A stretch of DNA of 10,566 nucleotides from Prosthecochloris ethylica (GCF_015234275.1 NZ_JADGII010000034.1); one strand, 5' to 3'. Shown: positions 1 through 6,153, counted from the first letter of the stretch. A program made the numbers and translations. Notes: generated by a model not told the origin, from the letters alone.

Positions 1-59
1 CGAGTTGCCACCTTAAATTCGACCTTATTTTGTCTGGTCGATAGGGTCCACTTCAGTGG

Positions 60-695
60 ATGACCGCCGGCAGCGGCATCATCCACGAAGAGATGCCTCT
101 CGGCAGCAATGAAGGCATCATTGCCGGTTTTCAGCTATGGGTAAACCTGCCTGCCTCCGACAAGCTCATGCCACCGAGATACCGTGACATTCCGGCAGCA
201 GATATCCCGGAACTCCATCAGGAACACAACATCACCCTGAGGCTGATAAGCGGTACCGTCGACAACACGACAGGGCCGGTCACCGGCATCGCTGTCGACC
301 CGCTCTTCCTCGATGTGATCATTCCACCGGAAACGGCATGGAATTTTCCGGTACCAGGAGACCATGCCGTTTTCACCTATACCATCGCCGGATCGGCTTA
401 CTTCAGCCACAACACCGACACTCTTCCGTTCGATATCGTTGACGGCACCAACTATTTTGACATGGAAACAAACGCCCTGACCGGCAGCCAGACCGTGGTG
501 CTCTATGATTCAGACGGTGATCACCTGCACATCGAGACCAGCGAAGAACCCGTGCGTTTTCTGCTCATTGCCGGAAAACCCCTCGACGAACCCATCGCCT
601 GGCACGGCCCGATTGTCATGAACACCGAAGAAGAACTCCGGCAGGCCTTCGATGATTACGAACAGGGACGGTTTGTGAATGAGAGTGACCAGTGA
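60..695 (+). CDS. Pirin-family protein, N-terminal part missing (possible pseudogene)
   Basis: Pirins are bicupin iron proteins; some bacterial members act as quercetin dioxygenases or bind metabolic enzymes, and most have no assigned role. The 211 residues match the family from the MTAGSGIIHEEMP segment onward and include a complete C-terminal cupin ending near DYEQGRF. Family members are usually about 290 residues. His9 and Glu11 correspond to the second half of the iron site. The first half, an HxH motif normally some 45 residues further upstream, is absent. The ATG at 60 is probably not the natural start, because codons 54-59 before it encode Gln-Trp, which belongs to the family motif QWMTAG. 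The same frame then meets a TAG at 42-44, and no upstream frame gives a recognisable pirin N-terminus. No Shine-Dalgarno sequence precedes the ATG. The last residues (ESDQ) and the stop lie in a heptad repeat. The gene is converged upon by idh. It is either a decayed gene or a sequence error near 42-50; family assignment is firm, function is not. Confidence 0.75.
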   Translation: MTAGSGIIHEEMPLGSNEGIIAGFQLWVNLPASDKLMPPRYRDIPAADIPELHQEHNITLRLISGTVDNTTGPVTGIAVDPLFLDVIIPPETAWNFPVPGDHAVFTYTIAGSAYFSHNTDTLPFDIVDGTNYFDMETNALTGSQTVVLYDSDGDHLHIETSEEPVRFLLIAGKPLDEPIAWHGPIVMNTEEELRQAFDDYEQGRFVNESDQ

Positions 696-704
696 CCAGT
701 GACC
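684..704. repeat. Three tandem copies of the heptamer AGTGACC across the pirin stop codon
   Basis: AGTGACC occurs at 684-690, 691-697 and 698-704 without mismatch. The pirin stop codon TGA (693-695) lies inside the second copy, so the final residues of that protein are encoded by the repeat. It resembles the heptameric short tandem repeats known from cyanobacteria, but no mechanism is implied. Confidence 0.85.
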
Positions 705-780
705 AGAAAAAGATAGGGGAGAAAAACAAAGGCAAAAACCATCGGCTCGGCAATCACCACCATGCACCCACATACACCGT

Positions 781-945
781 AGGGGCGAGCGGCCCTCGCC
801 TGCGACGAACCCCGCCAACCACCGAATGCCCACAAAATTTGTCACCACGCCTCCAGCCAAACCCACCAGACCAATCCGCAAAAAACCGCACCAATCCGCG
901 GACAGTCAAAAACCCATCAGTGAAAATCCGTGTAATCTGTGGGCA
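781..945. repeat. 165-bp dispersed repeat, copy A
   Basis: This copy aligns without gaps to 1036-1200, with about 10 mismatches over 165 bp (about 94% identity). It opens with a GC-rich imperfect hairpin (783-801, GGGCGAGC then GGC then CCTCGCC). It continues with AATCCGC-like units at 873, 883 and 893 and ends with ATCNGTG units at 916, 926 and 935. It is flanked on the left by ACACCGT and on the right by AACCCACG. Neither flank matches the other copy, so the repeat boundaries are real and this is not a simple longer tandem duplication. Confidence 0.9.
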
Positions 946-960
946 AACCCACGACCCCAC

Positions 961-984
961 GGGTCAGCGCCGCTGGCCCCTACG
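961..984. repeat. Third, inverted copy of the repeat head (palindrome)
   Basis: The reverse complement of this segment resembles the GTAGGGGCGAGCGGC head of copy A, matching at about 15 of the 17 bases nearest GTAGGGG. It contains GGGTCAGCG, one base, then CGCTGGCCC (961-979), a 9-bp inverted repeat with one mismatch. Only the head is present here; the long phased tail of the 165-bp repeat does not follow in this orientation. Confidence 0.6.
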
Positions 985-1002
985 GAAAACATGGCACATA
1001 TC

Positions 1003-1037
1003 CGTGAATCGTTGTTCGTGAATGGTGAACGGTGCAG
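1003..1037. repeat. Degenerate heptad tract (CGTGAAT-like, five units)
   Basis: Read in steps of seven from 1003 the sequence is CGTGAAT, CGTTGTT, CGTGAAT, GGTGAAC, GGTGCAG. Units one and three are identical and the others keep the GT at positions two and three or nearby. The tract runs directly into the head of repeat copy B. The unit differs from those of the other three heptad tracts in the window. Confidence 0.55.
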
Positions 1038-1200
1038 GGGCGAGCGGCGCTCGCCCGCGACGAACCCCGCCAACCACCGAATGCCCACGGAATTTGTCAC
1101 CACGCCTCCAGCCAAACCCGCCAAACCAATTCGCAAAAATCCGCGCCAATCCGCGGACAGTCAAAAACCCATCAGTGAAAATCAGTGTAATCTGTGGGCA
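1036..1200. repeat. 165-bp dispersed repeat, copy B
   Basis: This is the second ungapped copy, offset 255 bp from copy A and in the same orientation. Its head is a perfect 8-bp inverted repeat, GGGCGAGC-GGC-GCTCGCCC (1038-1056), whereas copy A has lost pairing at two positions. AATYCGC units begin at 1128, 1138 and 1148, exactly 10 bp apart, and ATCNGTG units at 1171, 1181 and 1190. The copy ends seven bases before the A-run of the idh terminator. Confidence 0.9.
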
Positions 1201-1206
1201 CCAAAC

Positions 1207-1238
1207 AAAAAACCCCCCGGAAAACACCGGAGGGTTTT
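1207..1238 (-). terminator. Rho-independent terminator of idh
   Basis: On the minus strand, 34 bases past the idh stop, AAAACCCTCCGG pairs with CCGGGGGGTTTT around a six-base loop. The result is a 12-bp stem with a single G-U wobble, running into six T residues. The placement directly behind idh and the strong stem make this a confident intrinsic terminator. On the plus strand the equivalent stem has a C-A mismatch but still ends in TTTT, so it may also stop pirin-side transcription weakly. Confidence 0.85.
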
Positions 1239-1272
1239 GTTGCATCAGCAACTGATAGAAAAACAGCAATAC

Positions 1273-3495
1273 TTAGTTCTTCAGGCTGTCGACAATCGCG
1301 TTCAGGGTTGCGCTCGGGCGCATTGCCTCGTACGCTTTCTCGTCATCCGGCATAAAGTAGCCGCCGACATCCTGCGGGCTGCCCTGCGCAGCGTTCAGCT
1401 CGTCGACAATCTGCTGTTCGTTGGACGTCAGCTCTTCGGCAACCTTCGTGAACCGCTCCTTGAGCTCCTGGTCCCTGTCCTGCTCGGCAAGGGCCTGTGC
1501 CCAATACATGGCAAAATAGAAGTGGCTGCCACGGTTGTCGAGCTCATTGACTTTACGTGACGGCGACTTGCCGTTCTCGAGGTACTGCCCCACGGCCTTG
1601 TCGACGGTATCGGCAAAAACAAGAGCTTTCTCGTTATCGAACGTATTGCCGAGATGCTCGAGCGAAACACCCAGCGCAAGCATTTCACCAAGCGAATCCC
1701 ATCTCAGGTGCCCCTCTTTCAGGAACTGCTGAACATGCTTCGGAGCAGAACCGCCGGCACCGGTCTCGAACAGGCCGCCGCCATTCATCAGAGGAACGAT
1801 CGAGAGCATCTTCGCACTGGTACCGAGCTCGAGAATCGGGAAAAGATCAGTCAGGTAGTCCCTGAGCACGTTACCGGTCACGGAAATCGTGTTCTTGCCC
1901 TGACGGATACGCTCAAGCGAGAAACGCATCGCTTCGACCGGAGACATGATACGGATATCGAGTCCCTCGGTATCATGATCTTTCAGGTAGGTATTGACCT
2001 TCTCGATCAGCTCGATGTGGTGAGAACGTTCCTTGTCAAGCCAGAAAACAGCCGGGTCACCGGTTGCACGCGCCCTGTTGACAGCGAGTTTCACCCAGTC
2101 ACGGATCGGAGCGTCCTTGACCTGGCACATTCTGAAAATATCGTTCGGCTCAACGCTCTGCTCGAGCATGGAATTGCCCGAAGCATCGACGACACGGATG
2201 GTTCCGTTACCGGGAGCTTCGAACGTCTTGTCATGAGAACCATACTCCTCGGCTTTCTGGGCCATCAGGCCGACGTTCGAGACACTGCCCATGGTAGAGA
2301 CATCGTACGCACCGTTTTTCTGGCAGTCCTCGATCATCTCCTGGTACATGGTCGCATAGCTGCGGTCAGGGATCATCGCCTTGGTCTCGTGGAGTTCACC
2401 GTCAGGCCCCCACATCTTGCCACCGTCACGAATGACAACCGGCATCGACGCATCGATAATGATATCGTTCGGAACATGCAGGTTGGTGATGCCGTTGTCG
2501 GAATCCACCATGGCAAGTGCCGGACGGTTCTTGTAGACAGCCTGGATATCTGCCTCGATCTCCGCACGCTTTTCTTCCGGAAGTTTCTGGATTTTCGAAT
2601 AGACATCGCCAAGACCGTTACGAAGGCTCACACCCAGCTCTTTCAGGGTATCGCCATGCTTGTCGAACACATCCTTGTAGAAAACCGACACCGCATAACC
2701 GAACATCATGGGATCGGACACTTTCATCATGGTCGCTTTCAGATGCAGCGAAAGAAGCAGGTCCTGGTCCTTGGCATCCTCGATCTGCTGCGCATAGAAC
2801 TCCTGGAGCTTGCGCACATTCATGACGGAGGTATCGATCACCTCGCCATCCTGCAGCGCGAGACCTTCCTTGAGCACGGTCACGTTACCGCTTTCGTCGA
2901 CGTACTCGATACGGACAGTATCGGCTTTTGGCATGGTCGCAGACTTTTCGGTCTCGTAGAAGTCACCGCTGTCCATATGGGCGACATGCGACTTCGACCC
3001 ACTTTCCCATGCCTTGAGGCGGTGAGGATTGTTCTGGGCATATCGCTTGACCGAAGCAGCTGCACGACGGTCGGAGTTCCCCTCGCGAAGAACCGGGTTG
3101 ACCGCACTGCCGAGCACTTTCGCATAGCGCTCCTTGACCTGCTTTTCCTCTTCGGTTTTCGGTTCTTCAGGATAATCCGGAATGTCGAACCCTTTACCCT
3201 GCAGTTCCTTGATAGCAGCAACCAGCTGAGGAATCGAGGCACTGATATTTGGAAGTTTGATAATGTTTGCTTCCTTTGTCTTGGCGAGTTCGCCCAGCTG
3301 CGAGAGATAGTCCGGAATCTGCTGCTCAGGGGTCAGCTTGTCTGGAAAGGTCGCAATGATTCTGCCAGCCAGAGAGATGTCACGGGTTTCAACCTCGATA
3401 CCGCTGCCATTGGTGAACCCCTGAATGATCGGCAGAAGAGAGTAGGTCGCCAGAGCCGGCGCCTCGTCGATTTTGGTATAGATAATCTTTGCCAT
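1273..3495 (-). CDS. icd: Isocitrate dehydrogenase (NADP), monomeric type
   Basis: It interconverts isocitrate and 2-oxoglutarate plus CO2 with NADP(H) in the cytoplasm. In green sulfur bacteria this step fixes CO2 in the reductive TCA cycle. The 740 residues match the usual length of the monomeric (about 80 kDa) family, which is unrelated in size to the 40-kDa dimeric enzymes. Seen directly are the N-terminal DEAPALATYSLLPIIQ segment, the ETRDISLAGRI motif, and the substrate loop GSAVNPVLREGNSDRR near residues 129-144. In that loop Ser130, Asn133 and Arg143 sit where the Azotobacter enzyme binds isocitrate. Also seen are LHLKATMMKVSDP and, in the C-terminal half, NGGGLFETGAGGSAPKH. I chose the ATG at 3495 because family proteins start at M(A)KIIYT; a TTG at 3507 in the same frame would add only MTSD. 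No clear Shine-Dalgarno sequence precedes either. A strong terminator follows. The gene stands alone, separated from fabI by hairpins. Confidence 0.95.
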   Translation of the reverse strand: MAKIIYTKIDEAPALATYSLLPIIQGFTNGSGIEVETRDISLAGRIIATFPDKLTPEQQIPDYLSQLGELAKTKEANIIKLPNISASIPQLVAAIKELQGKGFDIPDYPEEPKTEEEKQVKERYAKVLGSAVNPVLREGNSDRRAAASVKRYAQNNPHRLKAWESGSKSHVAHMDSGDFYETEKSATMPKADTVRIEYVDESGNVTVLKEGLALQDGEVIDTSVMNVRKLQEFYAQQIEDAKDQDLLLSLHLKATMMKVSDPMMFGYAVSVFYKDVFDKHGDTLKELGVSLRNGLGDVYSKIQKLPEEKRAEIEADIQAVYKNRPALAMVDSDNGITNLHVPNDIIIDASMPVVIRDGGKMWGPDGELHETKAMIPDRSYATMYQEMIEDCQKNGAYDVSTMGSVSNVGLMAQKAEEYGSHDKTFEAPGNGTIRVVDASGNSMLEQSVEPNDIFRMCQVKDAPIRDWVKLAVNRARATGDPAVFWLDKERSHHIELIEKVNTYLKDHDTEGLDIRIMSPVEAMRFSLERIRQGKNTISVTGNVLRDYLTDLFPILELGTSAKMLSIVPLMNGGGLFETGAGGSAPKHVQQFLKEGHLRWDSLGEMLALGVSLEHLGNTFDNEKALVFADTVDKAVGQYLENGKSPSRKVNELDNRGSHFYFAMYWAQALAEQDRDQELKERFTKVAEELTSNEQQIVDELNAAQGSPQDVGGYFMPDDEKAYEAMRPSATLNAIVDSLKN

Positions 3496-3533
3496 ATCGC
3501 TTGTCAATAAGTTATAGGATATTCGGAATTAAC

Positions 3534-3561
3534 TGTATAAAGCTGCCTCTGTCGTTAGCAA
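3534..3561 (-). promoter_or_regulatory. Candidate sigma-70 type promoter of idh
   Basis: On the minus strand TTGCTA (3561-3556) is followed after 16 bases by TATACA (3539-3534), about 38 bases before the idh ATG. The hexamers match TTGACA and TATAAT only in part, so this is a weak prediction from sequence alone. It would place the transcription start just past the hairpins rather than before them. Confidence 0.3.
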
Positions 3562-3602
3562 CAACACAACTGCAGCAGGACAGAGAAACCGCTGCAGAAA
3601 AC

Positions 3603-3640
3603 AAAAAAACCCACCCGGCCGCCGGTACTGTCCGGCAACC
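3603..3640 (-). terminator. Intrinsic-terminator-like hairpin upstream of idh
   Basis: On the minus strand GGTTGCCGG (3640-3632) pairs with CCGGCGGCC (3625-3617) over a six-base loop, giving nine pairs of which two are G-U. Seven bases later a run of seven T follows (3609-3603). It points toward idh, 108 bp before the start codon. It is a second terminator for fabI, a terminator for a short transcript, or an attenuator of idh. Confidence 0.45.
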
Positions 3641-3704
3641 TGCCTGCAGCATATCCGCTGCGTCAAACCGTTGACAATAGTCTTCTGCCACGCAAAGCCG
3701 ACAC

Positions 3705-3741
3705 AAAAAAATCAAGGCCGCCAGGGAGAAACCAGGCGGTC
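3705..3741 (-). terminator. Candidate rho-independent terminator of fabI
   Basis: On the minus strand GACCGCCTGG (3741-3732) faces CCTGGCGGCC (3725-3716) around the loop TTTCTC, with a U-U mismatch and an A-C mismatch within ten positions. TTGA and seven T follow. It lies 93 bases past the fabI stop codon and is the best terminator candidate for that gene. Confidence 0.6.
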
Positions 3742-3796
3742 ACATCATCAGTCAACCCGTCTCAACATCAATCATCTATCGGAAAAACGGCAGGAA

Positions 3797-3826
3797 TTCC
3801 GGGGAAGAAGTGAAAAATCCCCGGAA
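3797..3826 (-). terminator. Perfect hairpin just past fabI
   Basis: TTCCGGGGA (3797-3805) and TCCCCGGAA (3818-3826) form an uninterrupted 9-bp stem with a 12-base loop, beginning seven bases past the fabI stop. On the minus strand no immediate T-run follows (TTCCTGCCGTTTTT). It may therefore stabilise the 3' end or pause polymerase rather than act as a full intrinsic terminator. Confidence 0.45.
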
Positions 3827-3833
3827 CGCGTTC

Positions 3834-4715
3834 TTACCTGGAGGGCTTGTAATCTTCAAGATCTACTCGCCGTGCAAGATCTTCATCATGAAGTGCTTCA
3901 TGAGCAAGCCTGATCATGGGAATGGTCGCTCCCATGGAGCTGTACCCTCCGTCATGGAAAAGGTTCTGCATCGTCACCTTACGGGTAAGGTCACTCAACA
4001 GAGTTACGGCATATTCGGCACACTCTTCAGCTGAAGCATTGCCGAGAGGAGACATCAGGTCGCTGTACTCATGCATCTGCTCGAAACCCGGAATACCACT
4101 GCCGGCCTTCGTGTAGGTCGGGCTCTGCGAAATCGTGTTGATGCGTATCCCCCGCTGGGCAAGCCTCGGGCCATAGCTGCGCACAATCGACTCCAGCAGC
4201 GACTTTGCATCGCCCATATCCGAGTACGTCCAGTAATTCCGCTGGGACGCGATATAGGACAGCGCAAGAATGCTTCCCCCGTCATTGATCGCCCCGTTAC
4301 GAAGAGCATACGATACCAGGCGGTGAAGCGACATGCCCGAAACATCGAGGGTTCTCATGAACCACTCGTAGTTCAGCTCTTCATACGGCATCTGTTTGCG
4401 GATATTCTGCGACATGCCGATCGAGTGAACGATAAAATCAACCGGACCGAACTTCTTTTTCAGCTCCACAAATGCCTTGTCGACATCCTCGTTCTTCGTA
4501 GCGTCACAGACAATAACCGGAGCATCTCCGCATTTCCCGGCCAGTTCATCTATATTTCCGAACCTCAGAGCTGTCGCGACATTTGATATAGCAATTTCGG
4601 CCCCCTCATTGTAGGCATGAAGGGCAATCTGCCAGCCGATACTGCTTTCGTCCAGAGGACCGAAAACAATCCCCTTCTTTCCTTTCAAAAGACCGTAATG
4701 CGCTTTATCAGGCAT
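3834..4715 (-). CDS. fabI: Enoyl-[acyl-carrier-protein] reductase, FabI-type (divergent)
   Basis: FabI carries out the last step of each fatty-acid elongation round, reducing enoyl-ACP with NAD(P)H in the cytoplasm. The 293-residue protein is a short-chain dehydrogenase. Its N-terminal strand and FGPLDESSIGW segment (residues 18-28) correspond to the FabI pattern Gly-x(5)-SIxW, not the GxxxGxG of classical family members. HSIGMS (97-102) matches the FabI HSIAFA region. The catalytic pair is present as Tyr164-x6-Lys171, with Tyr154 in SYIAS. INTISQSPTYTKAGSGI (192-208) aligns with the substrate loop NAISAGPIRTLAASGI. The protein is about 30 residues longer than Escherichia coli FabI (262), mainly a C-terminal tail after residue 262, and several motif positions differ. 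A related SDR role is therefore possible, but no other enoyl reductase is visible nearby. AAAGGA lies 13 bases before the ATG, a loose ribosome-binding site. The 122-bp leader is AT-rich with no convincing promoter. Confidence 0.8.
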   Translation of the reverse strand: MPDKAHYGLLKGKKGIVFGPLDESSIGWQIALHAYNEGAEIAISNVATALRFGNIDELAGKCGDAPVIVCDATKNEDVDKAFVELKKKFGPVDFIVHSIGMSQNIRKQMPYEELNYEWFMRTLDVSGMSLHRLVSYALRNGAINDGGSILALSYIASQRNYWTYSDMGDAKSLLESIVRSYGPRLAQRGIRINTISQSPTYTKAGSGIPGFEQMHEYSDLMSPLGNASAEECAEYAVTLLSDLTRKVTMQNLFHDGGYSSMGATIPMIRLAHEALHDEDLARRVDLEDYKPSR

Positions 4716-4837
4716 GATATAAGCTGATTCCTTTATAGAATTATTTGGAGTGAAAATTCCTGCTAAGTTAACATTTTAAGAACTGAAAATACAAAGAATA
4801 CCGCCAATTATACAACGAAAACCCGCGAAAGCAGCTC

Positions 4838-6142
4838 TCAGAGCTTCATTTTGCGCAGGGAACGCAGCTTGTTGAGGACATTCTTGTTCACATTCAGCTC
4901 CATCTCTTCCTTGTCGACAGGAACTTCTCTGAAATTCAATTTCAACAGATCATCCTCACGGACATAGTTTTCCATCTCGAGGCTGTAGAGCGCACGCGGC
5001 AACGTAATAATACGCTGGGCACGGTCGATGGTCACCACGATATCCGTACCCATCCGTTCGATCTCGACATCTTCAACCTCCTTGAGAAACGGGATCCTGA
5101 TGCAGAGTACTTCTCGATGCTCGGTTGCGTCCGCCCCCTTCCTGGACTCGATCCAGAAATTCTTGCCGGAATAAAATGTTTTGTCAGGCTCTTTATCCCC
5201 GAACACCAGGCGGCTCACCTCATGCAGGGCATCAGGCCCGATCGGTTCAGTCCGCTGCAGCTGGCAGCGAAACACCGGGGTCGGGTAGAACGAATTGTCA
5301 ATTTCCATCAGGTATTTGCTGTGGAGGTCCGCCCAGAACTCGAAATACTCACCCACAGTCTTCGACGTCGGAAGGATCTTGTTGATCACGATGCCGTCGA
5401 TATTGATGCCGTACAGATGTACGAACGTATAGGCACGTTTCGTCTCCAGGATCGAAAGCTTCTCGGGATTCAGCACCAGACGGAACGTCACTTCAGGGCT
5501 CAGGATAAACGCATTGATATCCTCCATCTGTTTCAGAAGCACGTTCACCTCGTTGAAAAACTCCTCGTCAGGAATGGCATTTTTATTCATCGGACGTGCA
5601 AGGGACGACATGCTCTTGTACAGCTTGAAAAACTGCTTCCCCATGTTGCCGCCAATGATAATTTCGGGGTAGGCGAGCAGCCTGAGCGTATTGCCGGTCG
5701 GCGACGTATCGAGCACCACAGCGTCCCAGCGCCCTGACTGTGCCTCGTCGAGCAGGCGGCCGAGAGCGAAAATCTCATCCAGCCCCGGCTGCGTCGTCAG
5801 CTCCGAAGCCATCCCGCTGTCAATCCCCTGGTTCTTGTACGAGGACGACACAAACTTCTGGAAGCCTGACATGTTCTTCTTCAGCTCGTAAATCGTATCC
5901 ACCTCGAGACCGTAGAGATTCTCCTCGATCATTTTAGGCTCGTTACGCCCGATCGTCGTATTGAATACGTCGGACAGCGAATGAGCAGGGTCGGAAGACA
6001 TAATCAGCACCCGCTTGTTCTGGCGCGCAAGCGCCACAGCAGTCGATGACGAAACAGTCGTCTTCCCGGTTCCACCCTTGCCGGAATAAATTATCACCCT
6101 GGGCTTCGACCTGCCGCCCTCTTCCAGATCCCGTGACAGCAT
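4838..6142 (-). CDS. ArsA/Get3-type ATPase with C-terminal HSP20-like domain
   Basis: This is a P-loop ATPase of the ArsA (anion-transporting ATPase/Get3) family, probably cytoplasmic. The nucleotide-binding domain covers residues 14-330. It has the deviant Walker A GKGGTGKTT (21-29), switch I at DPAHSLSDVF (51-60), switch II DTSPTGNT (145-152) and the adenine-contact segment VINKILP (252-258). There is only one such domain, unlike the duplicated ArsA of arsenite operons. No CxxC zinc motif of Get3 is present, and no arsB, arsR or arsD neighbour exists. Residues 342-405 (REVLCIRIPF through LKLNFREVPVD) fit the alpha-crystallin/HSP20-like domain found at the C-terminus of many bacterial and plastid members. 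The name arsenite pump would therefore mislead; a role in protein targeting or chaperoning is more likely but unproven. AAGGAG ends 12 bases before the ATG. The gene lies 67 bp after aat with no terminator between them. Confidence 0.85.
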   Translation of the reverse strand: MLSRDLEEGGRSKPRVIIYSGKGGTGKTTVSSSTAVALARQNKRVLIMSSDPAHSLSDVFNTTIGRNEPKMIEENLYGLEVDTIYELKKNMSGFQKFVSSSYKNQGIDSGMASELTTQPGLDEIFALGRLLDEAQSGRWDAVVLDTSPTGNTLRLLAYPEIIIGGNMGKQFFKLYKSMSSLARPMNKNAIPDEEFFNEVNVLLKQMEDINAFILSPEVTFRLVLNPEKLSILETKRAYTFVHLYGINIDGIVINKILPTSKTVGEYFEFWADLHSKYLMEIDNSFYPTPVFRCQLQRTEPIGPDALHEVSRLVFGDKEPDKTFYSGKNFWIESRKGADATEHREVLCIRIPFLKEVEDVEIERMGTDIVVTIDRAQRIITLPRALYSLEMENYVREDDLLKLNFREVPVDKEEMELNVNKNVLNKLRSLRKMKL

Positions 6143-6153
6143 AACAGCACTAT

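Larger units (their letters stand above)
696..1272. other. Convergent intergenic region without genes, filled with repeats
   Basis: This 577-bp stretch lies between the 3' ends of the pirin gene (plus) and idh (minus). Several reading frames stay open here, but the predicted peptides are rich in Pro, Arg, Asn and Lys and lack any family motif. The two 165-bp repeat copies also give the same peptide twice in parallel frames, which is what a duplicated non-coding element produces. I find no ribosome-binding site in front of any of these frames. The interval holds the two repeat copies, an inverted third copy of their GC-rich head, a heptad tract and the idh terminator. Positions 705-780 show only A-rich sequence with no recognised element. 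Confidence 0.8.
3496..3833. other. idh-fabI intergenic region, non-coding with several hairpins
   Basis: The 338 bp between fabI and idh encode no convincing protein. Read on the minus strand from fabI toward idh there are a perfect 9-bp hairpin (3797-3826), a stem followed by seven T (3705-3741), a 5-bp hairpin (3646-3661), a 9-bp stem followed by seven T (3603-3640), a 7-bp hairpin CTGCAGC/GCTGCAG (3570-3597), and a possible idh promoter (3534-3561). The element GCTGCAG or its complement occurs repeatedly, so alternative pairings are possible. Confidence 0.7.

Noticed and set aside
781..1200. The 165-bp repeats as an insertion sequence or tRNA-type element
   Set aside because: There is no transposase frame, no terminal inverted repeats pairing the two ends of a copy, and no cloverleaf or CCA end.
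754..1269. Several open reading frames of 60-240 codons on both strands between the pirin gene and idh
   Set aside because: They lie in duplicated non-coding repeats, give the same peptide in both copies, have skewed composition and no ribosome-binding site, and one (826-1560) runs deep into idh on the opposite strand.
3466..3507. A perfect -35 hexamer TTGACA on the minus strand (3507-3502) with TATCTA 17 bases on
   Set aside because: Transcription from it would start inside idh, past the chosen ATG, leaving no leader or start codon. It is most likely chance.
1654..3510. A 618-codon open frame on the plus strand opposite idh
   Set aside because: It is an antisense shadow of a well-supported dehydrogenase gene; its His/Arg/Leu-rich product has no recognisable domain. 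The same applies to the 557-codon frame opposite pcrA at 7655-9328.
4833..4845. Small palindrome AGCTC-TCA-GAGCT over the ATPase stop codon as a terminator
   Set aside because: The stem is only 5 bp with a 3-base loop and is followed by GCTTTCGCGGG rather than a T-run.
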